Positions 12,612 to 20,991 of a stretch of DNA of 42,739 nucleotides are shown here, piece by piece. A model generated the notes under the pieces. It worked only from the letters and a program-made list of their open reading frames with translations. It made no database searches and was not told the DNA's origin. The stretch is from a virus, in the IMG/VR virus record IMGVR_UViG_3300028388_004748, positions 1 through 42,739 of that record; one strand, 5' to 3'. A program made the position numbers and the translations under genes. Position 1 is the first letter of the stretch. Each line of letters starts with the position of its first letter.

Positions 12612-13412
12612 TTATTTTTTAAGCCCAAGGCCGCCAAGGATTGTGGAGCCTCCGCCGCCCCCAGAGGGTATTTGGTCATTTTCCTCTACATCAACAAAAC
12701 TGGTCCGACTAGAACCACTCAGGTCAAGACCACTGCTTGATGGATCAATCTCAGAATCCCAAATCACCATTTCATTCAAATCATAGTCCCCGTCATTTCC
12801 TAGCATCGGCGCTGTGCAAGGCAAAATCTCACCATAACGAGGGTTATTAACAGTGAAATCACTAGCTGCACTTGCCGTGGCGGTCTCAATCTCTGTTCCA
12901 TCAACCCAAAAACCAATACCCCCTGTGCCAGTCGTTCCATCCCAAGTCATGCAAATATCAGACGCTGTTCCGCTTGTTGCTGACCATGTGGCCGTAGTGG
13001 TGACATTTAAGAGATTGTTGCTTAGGGCACCACCCAGAAACCTCGCGCCAAAAGTCCCATCCGTATTGTGAACTAGATAAGCCCATGGCAAATTGGTGAA
13101 AGAAGTAAAGGACCACAAACCGCCAAGACTTGCTGCACCAGGGCTCCCAGTGTATTTTGGAATAACTCTGATAAGACAAGAAAACCCACCGGTCATCAGT
13201 GGAATGTTGCCAAGCCCCAAGAATCTGTAAGTCCTATAAGGTTGTGTTTGTTTGTCAACATTCAGAACTGTTGAACCGATCACCCCAGTATCTGCCGATG
13301 CAGTAAGCGCAGGCGCTGTGTCCGCGCTTAGAGCCATAGGACTGTGCGTGGTTACTACCGACGTATAGCGGGGCGCTAACTGGTCTGATCTATATGCAAA
13401 AGTAATCGCCAT
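12612..13412 (-). CDS. LamG/lectin-like virion protein, 266 aa
   Basis: Residues about 40-235 are beta-rich with the concanavalin/LamG pattern: TASDICMTWDGTTGTGGIGF, then WVDGTEIETATAS, and near the end DYDLNEMVIWDSEID. The C-terminus is a Gly-rich linker and a basic tail (GGGGGSTILGGLGLKK). Such folds bind carbohydrate on phage spikes or capsids, so it is probably a virion-associated adhesin. The start overlaps the endolysin stop (TAATG), and a TM-type gene follows. Confidence 0.6.
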   Translation of the reverse strand: MAITFAYRSDQLAPRYTSVVTTHSPMALSADTAPALTASADTGVIGSTVLNVDKQTQPYRTYRFLGLGNIPLMTGGFSCLIRVIPKYTGSPGAASLGGLWSFTSFTNLPWAYLVHNTDGTFGARFLGGALSNNLLNVTTTATWSATSGTASDICMTWDGTTGTGGIGFWVDGTEIETATASAASDFTVNNPRYGEILPCTAPMLGNDGDYDLNEMVIWDSEIDPSSSGLDLSGSSRTSFVDVEENDQIPSGGGGGSTILGGLGLKK

Positions 13413-13801
13413 TATTTAAGACTCCCATCCAACCTAAAACCGTTTTCCTTCAAGATGTCCTCAGAGAGATCCCACAAGAGATCCTCTTGCACTTCATTTA
13501 GTTTAGCATGTTTTGAACTTCGCCGAACGTCCAGAAGTTTCACCTTCGAGTAGGCGCGAACATTCACAGCGTCCCTTTGGTTTCCGCCCAAGGTGTAGAT
13601 ATGATCTTTACTCTCTCCGAGCCAGAAACCTACATGGCCCTGCCACCCAGACTTCGACCCTCTCCAGAACACCACAATGTCCCCAGGCAGGGGATCATTC
13701 TTCGTACTGCGCCCCCAATTTAACCAGCTCCGAGCGAGCCGCGAATTGGTACTCCCCATGACCGTGCCCCGAACCCTCGTGTTCTCCACCACCCAACACA
13801 T
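13412..13801 (-). CDS. Endolysin catalytic part (NlpC/P60-CHAP-like), 129 aa
   Basis: The sequence fits the TIGR02594-type peptidoglycan hydrolase. Cys2 stands where the catalytic Cys of PWCAAF lies. ARSWLNWG follows at exactly the usual distance of 24 residues to the Trp. Next come LPGDIVVFWRG, then GHVGFWLG with the catalytic His, and the typical LGGNQRDAVNVRAY. The frame opens at ATG 13801 with a modest AGGG upstream. The usual N-terminal segment is missing from this frame but is present in the overlapping frame 13968-13720. A frameshift, programmed or accidental, or a two-part enzyme is therefore likely. Confidence 0.75.
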   Translation of the reverse strand: MCWVVENTRVRGTVMGSTNSRLARSWLNWGRSTKNDPLPGDIVVFWRGSKSGWQGHVGFWLGESKDHIYTLGGNQRDAVNVRAYSKVKLLDVRRSSKHAKLNEVQEDLLWDLSEDILKENGFRLDGSLK

Positions 13802-13968
13802 GAATTCCCTGCTCCCGCGACCTCCTTCGTGCCCACTTCCTCTCGCGCCACCTCAAGCAGTCGGTAGTTCCTAAAGTCTTTGCTAACCTTTTTTGGAGCG
13901 GGTACTAGCATTTTACTAAAGAGTAGATCGAAAAGTTTTCTAAAGAAATTCAAAATCGCTTCTTTCAT
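13720..13968 (-). CDS. Endolysin N-terminal segment in another frame, 82 aa
   Basis: Residues about 1-25 are hydrophobic and basic (LNFFRKLFDLLFSKMLV), possibly a membrane anchor or signal-arrest segment. Residues 36-56 (RLLEVAREEVGTKEVAGAGN) match the start of NlpC/P60-type phage endolysins (AR-x-E-x-G-x-x-E-x-x-G). The last 25 residues look like out-of-frame reading of the catalytic ORF. A -1 shift near 13805-13815 would join the two into one endolysin of about 180 residues. The start overlaps the lipoprotein stop (TAATGA). Confidence 0.55.
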   Translation of the reverse strand: MKEAILNFFRKLFDLLFSKMLVPAPKKVSKDFRNYRLLEVAREEVGTKEVAGAGNSCVGWWRTRGFGARSWGVPIRGSLGAG

Positions 13969-14279
13969 TATCTCGCCTTACTGTAGAATTCGTTTTTCAA
14001 ATAGGTTATTGCTTTATTAAACCAAGCAAACATCTCTATGACTTGGTGGCCTGGCGCGCTCACATGATTATGCAAATACTTAATGTCTTCTTTATCAGTG
14101 GTGTACATCGAAATTTTAAATTTCGTATCCTTGTGGTTTTTGCATTCAAATTGACGAACCTTCATATTCACAAGGCAGGTATCCATCTTCGGCGCTGGCC
14201 CAATGGTACACCCACTAAACGTGATCAATGCGATTAACAAGGTCATGGATTTTATCAAGTACAGCCTCTCTTTCAGCAT
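13968..14279 (-). CDS. Small lipoprotein, o-spanin candidate, 103 aa
   Basis: From the ATG at 14279 the product has a basic start, a hydrophobic segment (MTLLIALITF) and a lipobox ending in Cys24 (TFSGC), so it is probably a lipoprotein exported and anchored by lipid. The mature part has two further cysteines, a mixed strand and helix pattern, and a basic end. The start lies inside the end of the gene 14436-14215 in another frame, which resembles the nested Rz/Rz1 arrangement of spanins. An alternative start is the ATG at 14246. It is Pro-poor compared with lambda Rz1, so the spanin role is tentative. Confidence 0.5.
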   Translation of the reverse strand: MLKERLYLIKSMTLLIALITFSGCTIGPAPKMDTCLVNMKVRQFECKNHKDTKFKISMYTTDKEDIKYLHNHVSAPGHQVIEMFAWFNKAITYLKNEFYSKAR

Positions 14280-14436
14280 TCGATTCGGCACTCGCCAGTT
14301 CTTCTTTGATTTCCTGCGCTTCTTTATTAATTTTGTCGTAACTAAGTCTCTTTCGCAGGAACAGGATGACCTCATCAGCCACCCTGTTTGCGAGTCTTTC
14401 AACGAACATTCCTACGATGCGCTGGAACCAGCTCAT
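14215..14436 (-). CDS. Small helical protein, 73 aa
   Basis: AAGG lies about eight bases upstream of the ATG, and the gene follows the 75-aa gene with two bases between. The product starts with an amphipathic segment (MSWFQRIVGMFVERLANRV), followed by a charged coiled-coil-like helix (KINKEAQEIKEELASAESNA). A membrane-surface or i-spanin-like role is possible, since its 3' end overlaps the lipoprotein gene in a different frame. There is no full transmembrane segment, so the spanin idea is weak. Confidence 0.5.
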   Translation of the reverse strand: MSWFQRIVGMFVERLANRVADEVILFLRKRLSYDKINKEAQEIKEELASAESNAEREAVLDKIHDLVNRIDHV

Positions 14437-14438
14437 GG

Positions 14439-14666
14439 CTAACCTTCTTCGCCATCTATCCGATCTATTTGCTTTAAGACTTCTTCCCTGAGCATAGGAA
14501 TAATAGCAATAACAAGGTCGTCATACTTGTTTTCAGACATCTTTGCAGAGTTTTCAAACCAGTTAAGAACCTCTTCAAGAACAAGAGCAGCGGCATCTTC
14601 GGCAAGATCCAATCCGCGTTCTTCGAGCTTTTTTAAAAGGTCTTTAGTATCGTATGCTTTTTCCAT
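14439..14666 (-). CDS. Small hypothetical acidic protein, 75 aa
   Basis: Two adjacent ATGs occur; the second (14666) has the better five-base spacing from AGGAGG. The product is acidic and helical (KKLEERGLDLAEDAAALVLEE, then LNWFENSAKMSENKYDD), without a membrane segment. I recall similar small proteins beside lysis genes of other phages, but no role is established. Confidence 0.65.
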   Translation of the reverse strand: MEKAYDTKDLLKKLEERGLDLAEDAAALVLEEVLNWFENSAKMSENKYDDLVIAIIPMLREEVLKQIDRIDGEEG

Positions 14667-14689
14667 CATATCCTCCTTGGATGGGTTAA

Positions 14690-15034
14690 TTACGTTTGAG
14701 CCACTTCTTCCAGATAGGCCACATATATTGCATCACCTTCGGTTGCCGCCACATAATAGTCGGACAAATTCACGGGTATCATATCATTACCCACCGTGGG
14801 CGGGGTTACGGTAAAGGGTGAATCACTTGTGATCTTAACACCATTCTTATTGGTGGTGGTCACTCCAGAATTTCCGACCCAGTTTCCTGTGGTGGCGGAG
14901 GCGGAGTCCTCGTTCACTCCAATCACAAGGGCATACACATATTTATCCGTAGAACTTAATTGCTCGGCGCTGTCCGTGCCTGTGGTGATGGCCTCGTAGG
15001 TGTATTTTAAATAGGTTGATTGATTAATGCTCAT
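14690..15034 (-). CDS. Small beta-rich structural-type protein, 114 aa
   Basis: This is the first gene of the leftward cluster, with GGAGGG ahead of the ATG and a candidate promoter at 15088-15116. The sequence is Thr/Ser/Val-rich and beta-like (YVYALVIGV, KITSDSPFTVTPPTVG) and starts SINQSTYLKYTYEA. It has no cysteine, signal or membrane segment. The composition suggests a virion decoration or fibre-accessory protein, but no family is recognised. Confidence 0.55.
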   Translation of the reverse strand: MSINQSTYLKYTYEAITTGTDSAEQLSSTDKYVYALVIGVNEDSASATTGNWVGNSGVTTTNKNGVKITSDSPFTVTPPTVGNDMIPVNLSDYYVAATEGDAIYVAYLEEVAQT

Positions 15035-15087
15035 ATTCCCTCCGTTGGAATGCCCACATATAGTCCCTCAAGGTACTAACGCGTACA

Positions 15088-15116
15088 ATTATAAAAAAAT
15101 TTTGACAGTATGGGAA
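15088..15116 (-). promoter_or_regulatory. Candidate leftward sigma-70 promoter
   Basis: On the - strand a perfect -10 (TATAAT, 15093-15088) lies 17 bases from a partial -35 (TTCCCA, 15116-15111). It would drive the leftward lysis cluster starting at 15034, and it overlaps the rightward promoter in the same 141-base gap. Confidence 0.5.
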
Positions 15117-15130
15117 CGAAGGCTTTATCG
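15102..15130 (+). promoter_or_regulatory. Candidate rightward sigma-70 promoter
   Basis: A perfect -35 (TTGACA, 15102-15107) is followed after 16 bases by TTTATC (15124-15129), a weak -10. It would drive the replication operon starting at 15176. Confidence 0.45.
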
Positions 15131-15141
15131 TCAGAAGCCTA

Positions 15142-15158
15142 GTTACCACCGTGTAACC
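15142..15158. promoter_or_regulatory. GTTACCACC-GTGTAACC site
   Basis: GTTACCACC (15142-15150) is followed directly by GTGTAACC (15151-15158); GTTAC and GTAAC form an inverted pair. The site lies just downstream of the rightward -10 box and before the replication operon, a good operator position. The same words occur at 705-736. Confidence 0.45.
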
Positions 15159-15175
15159 ACTACAAAGGACGCAAA

Positions 15176-16195
15176 ATGACCCAGACAAGCCAGGACGAAA
15201 GTCCTAAGCGCATGCTTTCACTTGAGAAAAGCGGAAGCGATTACATCGTCAACATTAACTCAAGTTCGCTGAGCTTGCTACAAACCTGCCCAAAAAAGAG
15301 CTATTACTCCCTTTATCGCAACCTTGTGCCTCGCGAGCCTTCTCCAGCCCTGACCTTTGGGACCGCGATCCATAAGGCATTAGAGATATATTATTCAGCC
15401 TCCAGGGAGGAACGTGCTCTTGTGCCAAATTTTAAAGAAAACATTATGCTTATGTGCCATGGCCAGACACTCGAAGATGAGTCATCTAGCATTTTATACC
15501 GAGCCACTAGGGGGTTCATTGAGAGTGCTGGCCCTCTGGCTTCTTTAGCCGATTCAGACAAGAGGTCTCTGCATAACGGAGGTTGGTTGCTTGGGGAGTA
15601 TTTTGAAGCCAGGCAACACGATCCCTACGAGGTGCTTCATCACGATGGGGAGCCGCTTGTGGAATGCGGTTTTGAAACGACTTTAGTGGAGAAGCCGGGG
15701 CTTACGATAAATCTCTTTGGAACCGTGGACGCGGTTATGGAGAACAAAGCCACGGGCCAGATAGTGGTCTGTGACCACAAGACCTCTTCTGTGGTGGGGA
15801 ATGATTTTTATAATCGCACAAAACCAAACCATCAGTACACGGCATATATTCACCTGGCCCAGCAATGCCTCGGTCTTACGACCGATAACTTTATGATTAA
15901 TTGTTTTCAAGTGAAAGCGCAGCCCAAGACCAGTAGGGGAAAGGGACCGGACTTCTTGCACCTCATCACCAAGCGAACTCAGCGTGACATAGAGGATTTC
16001 ACTAAGACCGTGGAATACTATGTTCGGCAGTACATTTCGTGGGTGGAGCAAGACTTTTTCCCCTACGGTCCTGTGGATGCGTGCGCGAATTACGGAAGAT
16101 GCACTTATCTTGATGTGTGTTCGATTCCCGAGGAAATTAAAGAAAATGTGATTCAAGCGAATTATAAAGATAAGTACGCAGAGGGTGAGTTATGA
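15176..16195 (+). CDS. PD-(D/E)XK nuclease, Cas4/RecB-like, 339 aa
   Basis: The motifs of the RecB-type exonuclease fold are in order: His66 in GTAIHKALE, Asp185 in GTVDAVM, Asp200-His-Lys202 in CDHKTSS, and QYTAY. One cysteine near the N-terminus (Cys38, LLQTCPKK) and three close to the C-terminus (CANYGRCTYLDVC, spacing x5 and x5) could bind a 4Fe-4S cluster, as in Cas4 and AddB. The enzyme probably resects DNA ends for the Sak4-like recombinase encoded next, or degrades host DNA. It is the first gene of the rightward replication operon. Confidence 0.85.
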   Translation: MTQTSQDESPKRMLSLEKSGSDYIVNINSSSLSLLQTCPKKSYYSLYRNLVPREPSPALTFGTAIHKALEIYYSASREERALVPNFKENIMLMCHGQTLEDESSSILYRATRGFIESAGPLASLADSDKRSLHNGGWLLGEYFEARQHDPYEVLHHDGEPLVECGFETTLVEKPGLTINLFGTVDAVMENKATGQIVVCDHKTSSVVGNDFYNRTKPNHQYTAYIHLAQQCLGLTTDNFMINCFQVKAQPKTSRGKGPDFLHLITKRTQRDIEDFTKTVEYYVRQYISWVEQDFFPYGPVDACANYGRCTYLDVCSIPEEIKENVIQANYKDKYAEGEL

Positions 16196-16266
16196 AACTG
16201 AGAAAGATTGAGACCGAGCGTGTCCTTGGGGATAGTAATAAGTGAACGAGCAACAGAGGAGACAGA

Positions 16267-17001
16267 ATGAAATTAAGCGAAGTTAAAACAGAGGACAGAG
16301 TAAAACTCCTCCTTTATGGAGACCCTGGAGAAGGGAAAACAGTGTTCGCGGCATCGTTCCCAGGCCCGATTAAGTTTTTTGATTTTGATGGCAAGGCGGA
16401 TTCCGCTGCACTCTTTTTCAAAGATAATCCAGAGGTCTTGGAGAATGTGGATGTTGTGGAGCTTGCGGGAAACTTGGTGGAAGATCCCATCGTGAATCTC
16501 AACAAAATCATAAATGAGGAACTGATTCCACAGCAAAAGACCGGAGAGATGCACTTCAAGACACTGGTGTTGGATTCTATCACCACCTTCTCCAGAGCCG
16601 TGCTCAACCATATTGTAAAAACCAACCCTGGAATCAAGCGCAACCAAACAAAACAAGGAGTTCAACCAGGGCTTCAAGACTATGGAATACTCAAGCGAGA
16701 GTTTGCTAAACTAATCCCAGGCCTTCTCTCTTTGCCCTGTAATGTCGTGATGACCGCGCACATGGATACCCAAAAAGACGAGGTTAGTGGTGAGATTATT
16801 CGCGGCCCTATCATGGACGGAGCCTTTAGCGCCCAGCTTCCGATTTATTTCAAAGAAGTCTGGCGGCTTTATACAGAAAAAGATCAGCGCCTGGCACAGA
16901 CACAAAGCAACTATAAATACAAATGCCGAAGTCAGATCCCAGGCCTGCCCAATCCTCTTGACGTTGGTGAAGGCTTTGGAGCTTTGGCAAAATACCTATA
17001 A
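16267..17001 (+). CDS. Sak4-like RecA-fold ATPase, 244 aa
   Basis: Walker A is GDPGEGKT (residues 18-25) and Walker B is TLVLDSI (near residue 100). The size, the opening (KLLLYGDPGEGKTVFAASFP) and the later VVMTAHMD segment match the AAA_24/Sak4 single-strand annealing ATPases of phages. It should promote annealing or strand exchange with the ssDNA-binding protein encoded next and with the nuclease before it. AGAGGAG precedes the ATG. Confidence 0.82.
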   Translation: MKLSEVKTEDRVKLLLYGDPGEGKTVFAASFPGPIKFFDFDGKADSAALFFKDNPEVLENVDVVELAGNLVEDPIVNLNKIINEELIPQQKTGEMHFKTLVLDSITTFSRAVLNHIVKTNPGIKRNQTKQGVQPGLQDYGILKREFAKLIPGLLSLPCNVVMTAHMDTQKDEVSGEIIRGPIMDGAFSAQLPIYFKEVWRLYTEKDQRLAQTQSNYKYKCRSQIPGLPNPLDVGEGFGALAKYL

Positions 17002-17043
17002 GATCAACCGGGGTTTTACCCCATTAACTAAAAGGAGAAAGAT

Positions 17044-17400
17044 ATGTTAGTTAATCCTGATTTTTCAGATGCCCAGGACCCGATTGAGCCTGGCGAATAT
17101 TTCGTTCGCATTGCAAAGTGCGAGCAAAAAACCAGTAAGAATGGGAATGCCTATTTGAGCTGGACTCTCAAAACCTTTAACGAGGAAGAAGAGAAGAACA
17201 ACGATCGGGCCATGTGGCACACAACAATGCTTGAAGGTCGCGGAGCTGGAATGCTCAAAGACTTTGTAAAAGCCGCTACAGGAGAGCCGCCTTCGGGATC
17301 TTTTGACACCGAGGAACTCATTGGTCGCGAACTTAAAGTTGTCGTTGGTCAAGATAACGAGGGCCGCGCACAAATTAAGGCAGTTCGACAAGTTCAATAA
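17044..17400 (+). CDS. DUF669-like ssDNA-binding protein, 118 aa
   Basis: The pattern fits the DUF669 phage proteins often found beside Sak4 ATPases: PGEYFVRIAKCEQKTSKNGN, then AYLSWTLKTF, a helix ending in a short loop (FVKAATGEPPSG), and a final IGRELKVVVGQDNEGRAQIK. An OB-like fold binding single-stranded DNA is expected. AAGGAG precedes the ATG. It sits between the recombinase and the polymerase, as in other phage replication modules. Confidence 0.72.
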   Translation: MLVNPDFSDAQDPIEPGEYFVRIAKCEQKTSKNGNAYLSWTLKTFNEEEEKNNDRAMWHTTMLEGRGAGMLKDFVKAATGEPPSGSFDTEELIGRELKVVVGQDNEGRAQIKAVRQVQ

Positions 17401-17422
17401 TCACTAACGGCAGGGGGGTAAA

Positions 17423-19627
17423 ATGGCCATTGATTCTTCAAAATTATGCGTTCTTGTAGAAGGGCTTCCTCCTGCCGTTGGTACTTATAATAACTATCTT
17501 CTTGAATCCACTCTCATGGAAAGTGGCTTCACTCCCTCTAAGGTTCGCATTGAAAACACTTCGGGTGCTTTGACTGAGAAACTTAATTCCCATGACTATG
17601 ATCTTATTATTACTATGGGAGAAGGACCTCTGCGCGCTCTCACAGGCAAAAAGGGTGTTGATAAGTGGAGCTTGTCTCCTCTTGAAAGCCTAAGCCCGTT
17701 CCGCTGCAAGAAAGTCTTACCCACTTTTGATTTTCTTCGCCTACAACGCCAGTACGAGTACCGTATGTTCTTCTTCCAGACTTTCGCAAAGGCTTCCAGG
17801 AGCATGTATGAAGGACCGTGGAAAAGAAAAAGGACTAATTATCGAATTTGCACAACGTTTGCGGAAGTCGAATACGCCCAGGAATTATTACAGGGACAGG
17901 ATCGCCTGGCCGTTGATATTGAAACAAGCCGAGGAACAATCAATACAATTGGATTCGCCTGGTCTTCCAGTGATGCAGTTGCCATTAGATGTGAACCTGG
18001 ATATTACGATGATTCCTTGCAATGGCGCTTGTGGAGTTGGGCGACTGACATCTTGGAAAACGGAAGCATTAAGAAGATACTGCAAAATAATGTTTATGAG
18101 GGAACATATTTCGCCCGGTACGGGATTCAAATGCGCGGAGTGTGGCATGATACAATGTGGGCTCAAAAGCTCTTATACCCGGAGTTTAAACAAGGACTGA
18201 ATATTGTTGGCCAGCTCTTCACTGATGAGATTTATTGGAAGGAAGACGGCAAAGATTGGTCGAATATTAATAACTGGGCCGAACATCTTCTTTATAATTG
18301 CAAAGATACATCAAACACTTTTGAAGCCGCGCTCAGGCAGCGAGACGAATTAAAGGCGCGCAACCTTCTCTCTTATTATGATGACTATTTCATCCGCCTG
18401 GCCGAGCCACTTAACCTTGCGTGCTGCCAAGGCCTTCCTGTAGACGAGCCACTTCTAAAAGAAACCCACGCTCGCCTGGAAAAAGAGATCGAAGAACAGG
18501 TGGCAAAATTGCCTCCGAAGCTTAACTACAGGTCCCCAAAGCAGAAGGTCTCCTTTTTTGAGGAAAAAGGTTACAAGATCCCTAAGAAACGCAACGGGGC
18601 CAAGTGGTCTAAAAGCGTCGATGAGTTGAGCTTAAGAAAACTCAGAGCTAAACATCCCGAAGACAAAGACATAGACACTTTTTTAACACTGGCAAAACTG
18701 GAGAAGTTCTTCACATCGTATGTTAATTTCACTTACCACGACGATTCCATCATGCGATACACCCTGAAAGGTTCAGGCACGGAGACACTCCGGTTTTCTG
18801 GTGGCACAGACTCTTGGGGGCTTGGTATGAACCCTCAGACCATTCCATCCAAGGCTAAGAGATTCTTCAAAGCCCCCGAGGGTCATGTGTTTTTACAAGT
18901 GGATCTGGCTCAGGCCGAGTCTCGTTACGTTGCCTACAAGGCTCGTGAGATGAATCTCATTGAGATGCTTGAAGACCCCAAGCAAGATGTGCATAGTTTT
19001 GTCGCCTCTAATGCTTTCGGTGTCCCCATCGAACAGGTCATAAAGGAAAAACAGGAAGGCAATCCTGCCAAGCGACAGCTCGGTAAAAAGTCCGGCCACG
19101 GCGCAAACTATGCCATGAGCGCACACACTTTCATGGAACAGTGTTTTAAGGAGGGGCTTGAAATCTCCAAAGCCGAGGCAGAACGAATTCTAAGTACCTA
19201 CCATCGGCTCTTTCCTGGCATAAAACGCTGGCATAATGAGATCCGAAAACAGCTCTATGATAAAGGTTGGCTTGAAAACCCACTAGGCTTTCGTCGTTAT
19301 TTCTGGGGACGCAAAGACGACAACACCTTCCGAGAAGCCTATGCCTTTGAGCCCCAATCCACCATCCCTGCGATTACAAATCACCTGCTGCTCTATGCAC
19401 TAGACAAGCGTACAGAGGGAGCTTTCGATTTTAATTTTCATTTGCAAGTCCACGATTCTCTCGTATTCAGCGTAAAGGAGCGTTACCTCAAGAGCCTGGC
19501 TGAACTATGCAAGGATACTTCTTTATGGCATCCTGAAATAGTCTTCCCTGCGGGCAAATTGGTCATCCCCACTGACGTTGAATACGGCCCCAACCTGAAA
19601 GACCTCAAAGAATATGAAGGATCATAA
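17423..19627 (+). CDS. Family A DNA polymerase with 3'-5' exonuclease, 734 aa
   Basis: The exonuclease motif is AVDIETS (Asp165, Glu167). Polymerase motif A is LQVDLAQAESRY (Asp494), motif B is RQLGKKSGHGANY, and motif C is LQVHDS (Asp678). Motif C has Ser where most family members have Glu. The first 140 residues resemble a uracil-DNA-glycosylase-like fold (LIITMGEGPLRALTGKKG, later VLPTFDF) but without the usual His after PT, so that part is probably a degenerate structural domain. It is the replicative polymerase of the phage, T7/Pol I-like. No separate primase is visible. The stop is separated from the next gene by a one-base overlap (ATAATGG). Confidence 0.93.
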   Translation: MAIDSSKLCVLVEGLPPAVGTYNNYLLESTLMESGFTPSKVRIENTSGALTEKLNSHDYDLIITMGEGPLRALTGKKGVDKWSLSPLESLSPFRCKKVLPTFDFLRLQRQYEYRMFFFQTFAKASRSMYEGPWKRKRTNYRICTTFAEVEYAQELLQGQDRLAVDIETSRGTINTIGFAWSSSDAVAIRCEPGYYDDSLQWRLWSWATDILENGSIKKILQNNVYEGTYFARYGIQMRGVWHDTMWAQKLLYPEFKQGLNIVGQLFTDEIYWKEDGKDWSNINNWAEHLLYNCKDTSNTFEAALRQRDELKARNLLSYYDDYFIRLAEPLNLACCQGLPVDEPLLKETHARLEKEIEEQVAKLPPKLNYRSPKQKVSFFEEKGYKIPKKRNGAKWSKSVDELSLRKLRAKHPEDKDIDTFLTLAKLEKFFTSYVNFTYHDDSIMRYTLKGSGTETLRFSGGTDSWGLGMNPQTIPSKAKRFFKAPEGHVFLQVDLAQAESRYVAYKAREMNLIEMLEDPKQDVHSFVASNAFGVPIEQVIKEKQEGNPAKRQLGKKSGHGANYAMSAHTFMEQCFKEGLEISKAEAERILSTYHRLFPGIKRWHNEIRKQLYDKGWLENPLGFRRYFWGRKDDNTFREAYAFEPQSTIPAITNHLLLYALDKRTEGAFDFNFHLQVHDSLVFSVKERYLKSLAELCKDTSLWHPEIVFPAGKLVIPTDVEYGPNLKDLKEYEGS

Positions 19628-20835
19628 TGGCCAGACACTACTCGAATTTCATCCAAGCTTTCGTTAAAAAACACGCTGATGGGTATGTGCCCAATAAGTT
19701 CTTCCTTTGGACTGCGATCGGTGTAGTTGCCGCTGCACTTGAACGCAAGGTGTGGTTGCCATGGGCTCTCCACTATGACGAATATCCAAACATGTATATC
19801 TTCCTGGTCTCACGTCCGGGGATTGGAAAGTCTAGTGCTATTCGTCCCGCAACCAAGATGTTACGAGATTTGAACAAAAACTACGCCCGACACATTAGGA
19901 TCTTGCCCAGTAAGGTCACGGAGCCAAAGCTTCTGGACATTCTTGGGGAGGAATATCTTTTTGAATATGACGGCAAGTGGCTTAAGCATACTAGCGTTTT
20001 CTACCCAGCCTCTGAAGCCAGCGCATGTTTTCACGATCCTTATGGAGGATTTGCGCAAACCATTACGGCACTTTATGACGGCGATGATATTGAAAAGGCC
20101 ACCGTGTCTCGTAAAAACATTGTCACCATCTCGAACCCTTGTGTGAACATTGTAGCTGGTTGCACGTTCTCCTACCTGGATCGCTTGCTTACCACAGAAG
20201 GGGTCTTGGGCGGATTTGCTTCACGCATTACCTATGTGGTGCATAACGAAGAGTTGGATCGAAAGTCGTCATGGCAGGGACGTAATGAGAAAAAGGATGC
20301 TTCCATAAACTATGATCACCTCTTAAAGGATCTTGCGGCCATCAATAAGATGCAAGGACCCTTTACCGCAGAGGAGGACTTCGCTAAGGCATGGGAAGAG
20401 TGGTTTCCTCAATTTGATAGGCAACAACAAAATGCACCCAATGAGAAGATTCAATCCCTACTGGTAAGAAAACAAACTGCGGTGAAAAAGCTCTCTATGA
20501 TCCTCTCTGCTGCTGAATCCAATGACCGAGTATTAAAAAGACACCACTGGGATATGGCTATTCGTTTGCTGGATGAGGTAGAGGATACGCTTCCCGATAT
20601 GATCCATAAAGGAAAGAGCAATCAAACCGGAACTCAAGAAGGAATTAATAGTGGCGTGGTGTCTATTCTTAAAAACGGCCCCATGAGACAACAAGACATT
20701 GTTGGTAAACTTATGGCCGTGGGGCATGATCCCGAGAAGGTTAAGAAAACCTTAGAGACTATGATGGCTCGTAACGATCTCCTAATTAAAGGCGCAAAAC
20801 TCTCCTTAGTTGGAGATGGCGACGCTTATCTCTAA
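19627..20835 (+). CDS. DUF3987-like helicase/ATPase, 402 aa
   Basis: The opening (NFIQAFVKKHADGYVPNKFFLWTAIGVV) and the P-loop SRPGIGKSS (Lys68, Ser69) resemble the DUF3987/YfjI family and phage replicative helicases. The first Gly of Walker A is Ser here. VNIVAGCTFSYLDRLL and GGFASRITYVV match the later family motifs. The C-terminal 70 residues look like a winged helix (SILKNGPMRQQDIVGKLMA). It probably opens or loads at the replication fork for the polymerase before it. Its 3' end overlaps a convergent - strand gene by 30 bases. Confidence 0.72.
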   Translation: MARHYSNFIQAFVKKHADGYVPNKFFLWTAIGVVAAALERKVWLPWALHYDEYPNMYIFLVSRPGIGKSSAIRPATKMLRDLNKNYARHIRILPSKVTEPKLLDILGEEYLFEYDGKWLKHTSVFYPASEASACFHDPYGGFAQTITALYDGDDIEKATVSRKNIVTISNPCVNIVAGCTFSYLDRLLTTEGVLGGFASRITYVVHNEELDRKSSWQGRNEKKDASINYDHLLKDLAAINKMQGPFTAEEDFAKAWEEWFPQFDRQQQNAPNEKIQSLLVRKQTAVKKLSMILSAAESNDRVLKRHHWDMAIRLLDEVEDTLPDMIHKGKSNQTGTQEGINSGVVSILKNGPMRQQDIVGKLMAVGHDPEKVKKTLETMMARNDLLIKGAKLSLVGDGDAYL

Positions 20836-20991
20836 GGAACCTGAAGCACAATTTCTTATAATAAGAATGTACCCAAGCTGGGCCACGGAATGTGCCAGCT
20901 CTTCCACAGCCAGTTGCAAATCGGCTTCTAATTTATGGAAAGCTGTTCTCGTGGTGCCAGGATCATGACCTGTGGGATCTATAAACTTCAT
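20806..20991 (-). CDS. Small hypothetical protein, 61 aa
   Basis: The ATG overlaps the stop of the 834-aa gene by one base (TAATG), as do other pairs in this operon, which supports a real gene. The product is helical with no recognised family. It is the last gene of the virion operon, and its 3' end overlaps the DUF3987 gene on the other strand by 30 bases. Confidence 0.5.
   Translation of the reverse strand: MKFIDPTGHDPGTTRTAFHKLEADLQLAVEELAHSVAQLGYILIIRNCASGSLEISVAISN

Noticed and set aside
16192-16245. 17-codon frame overlapping the nuclease stop (ATGA) with a GAGG upstream
   Set aside because: Too short to support; no recognisable features. It could be a leader peptide, but nothing confirms it.
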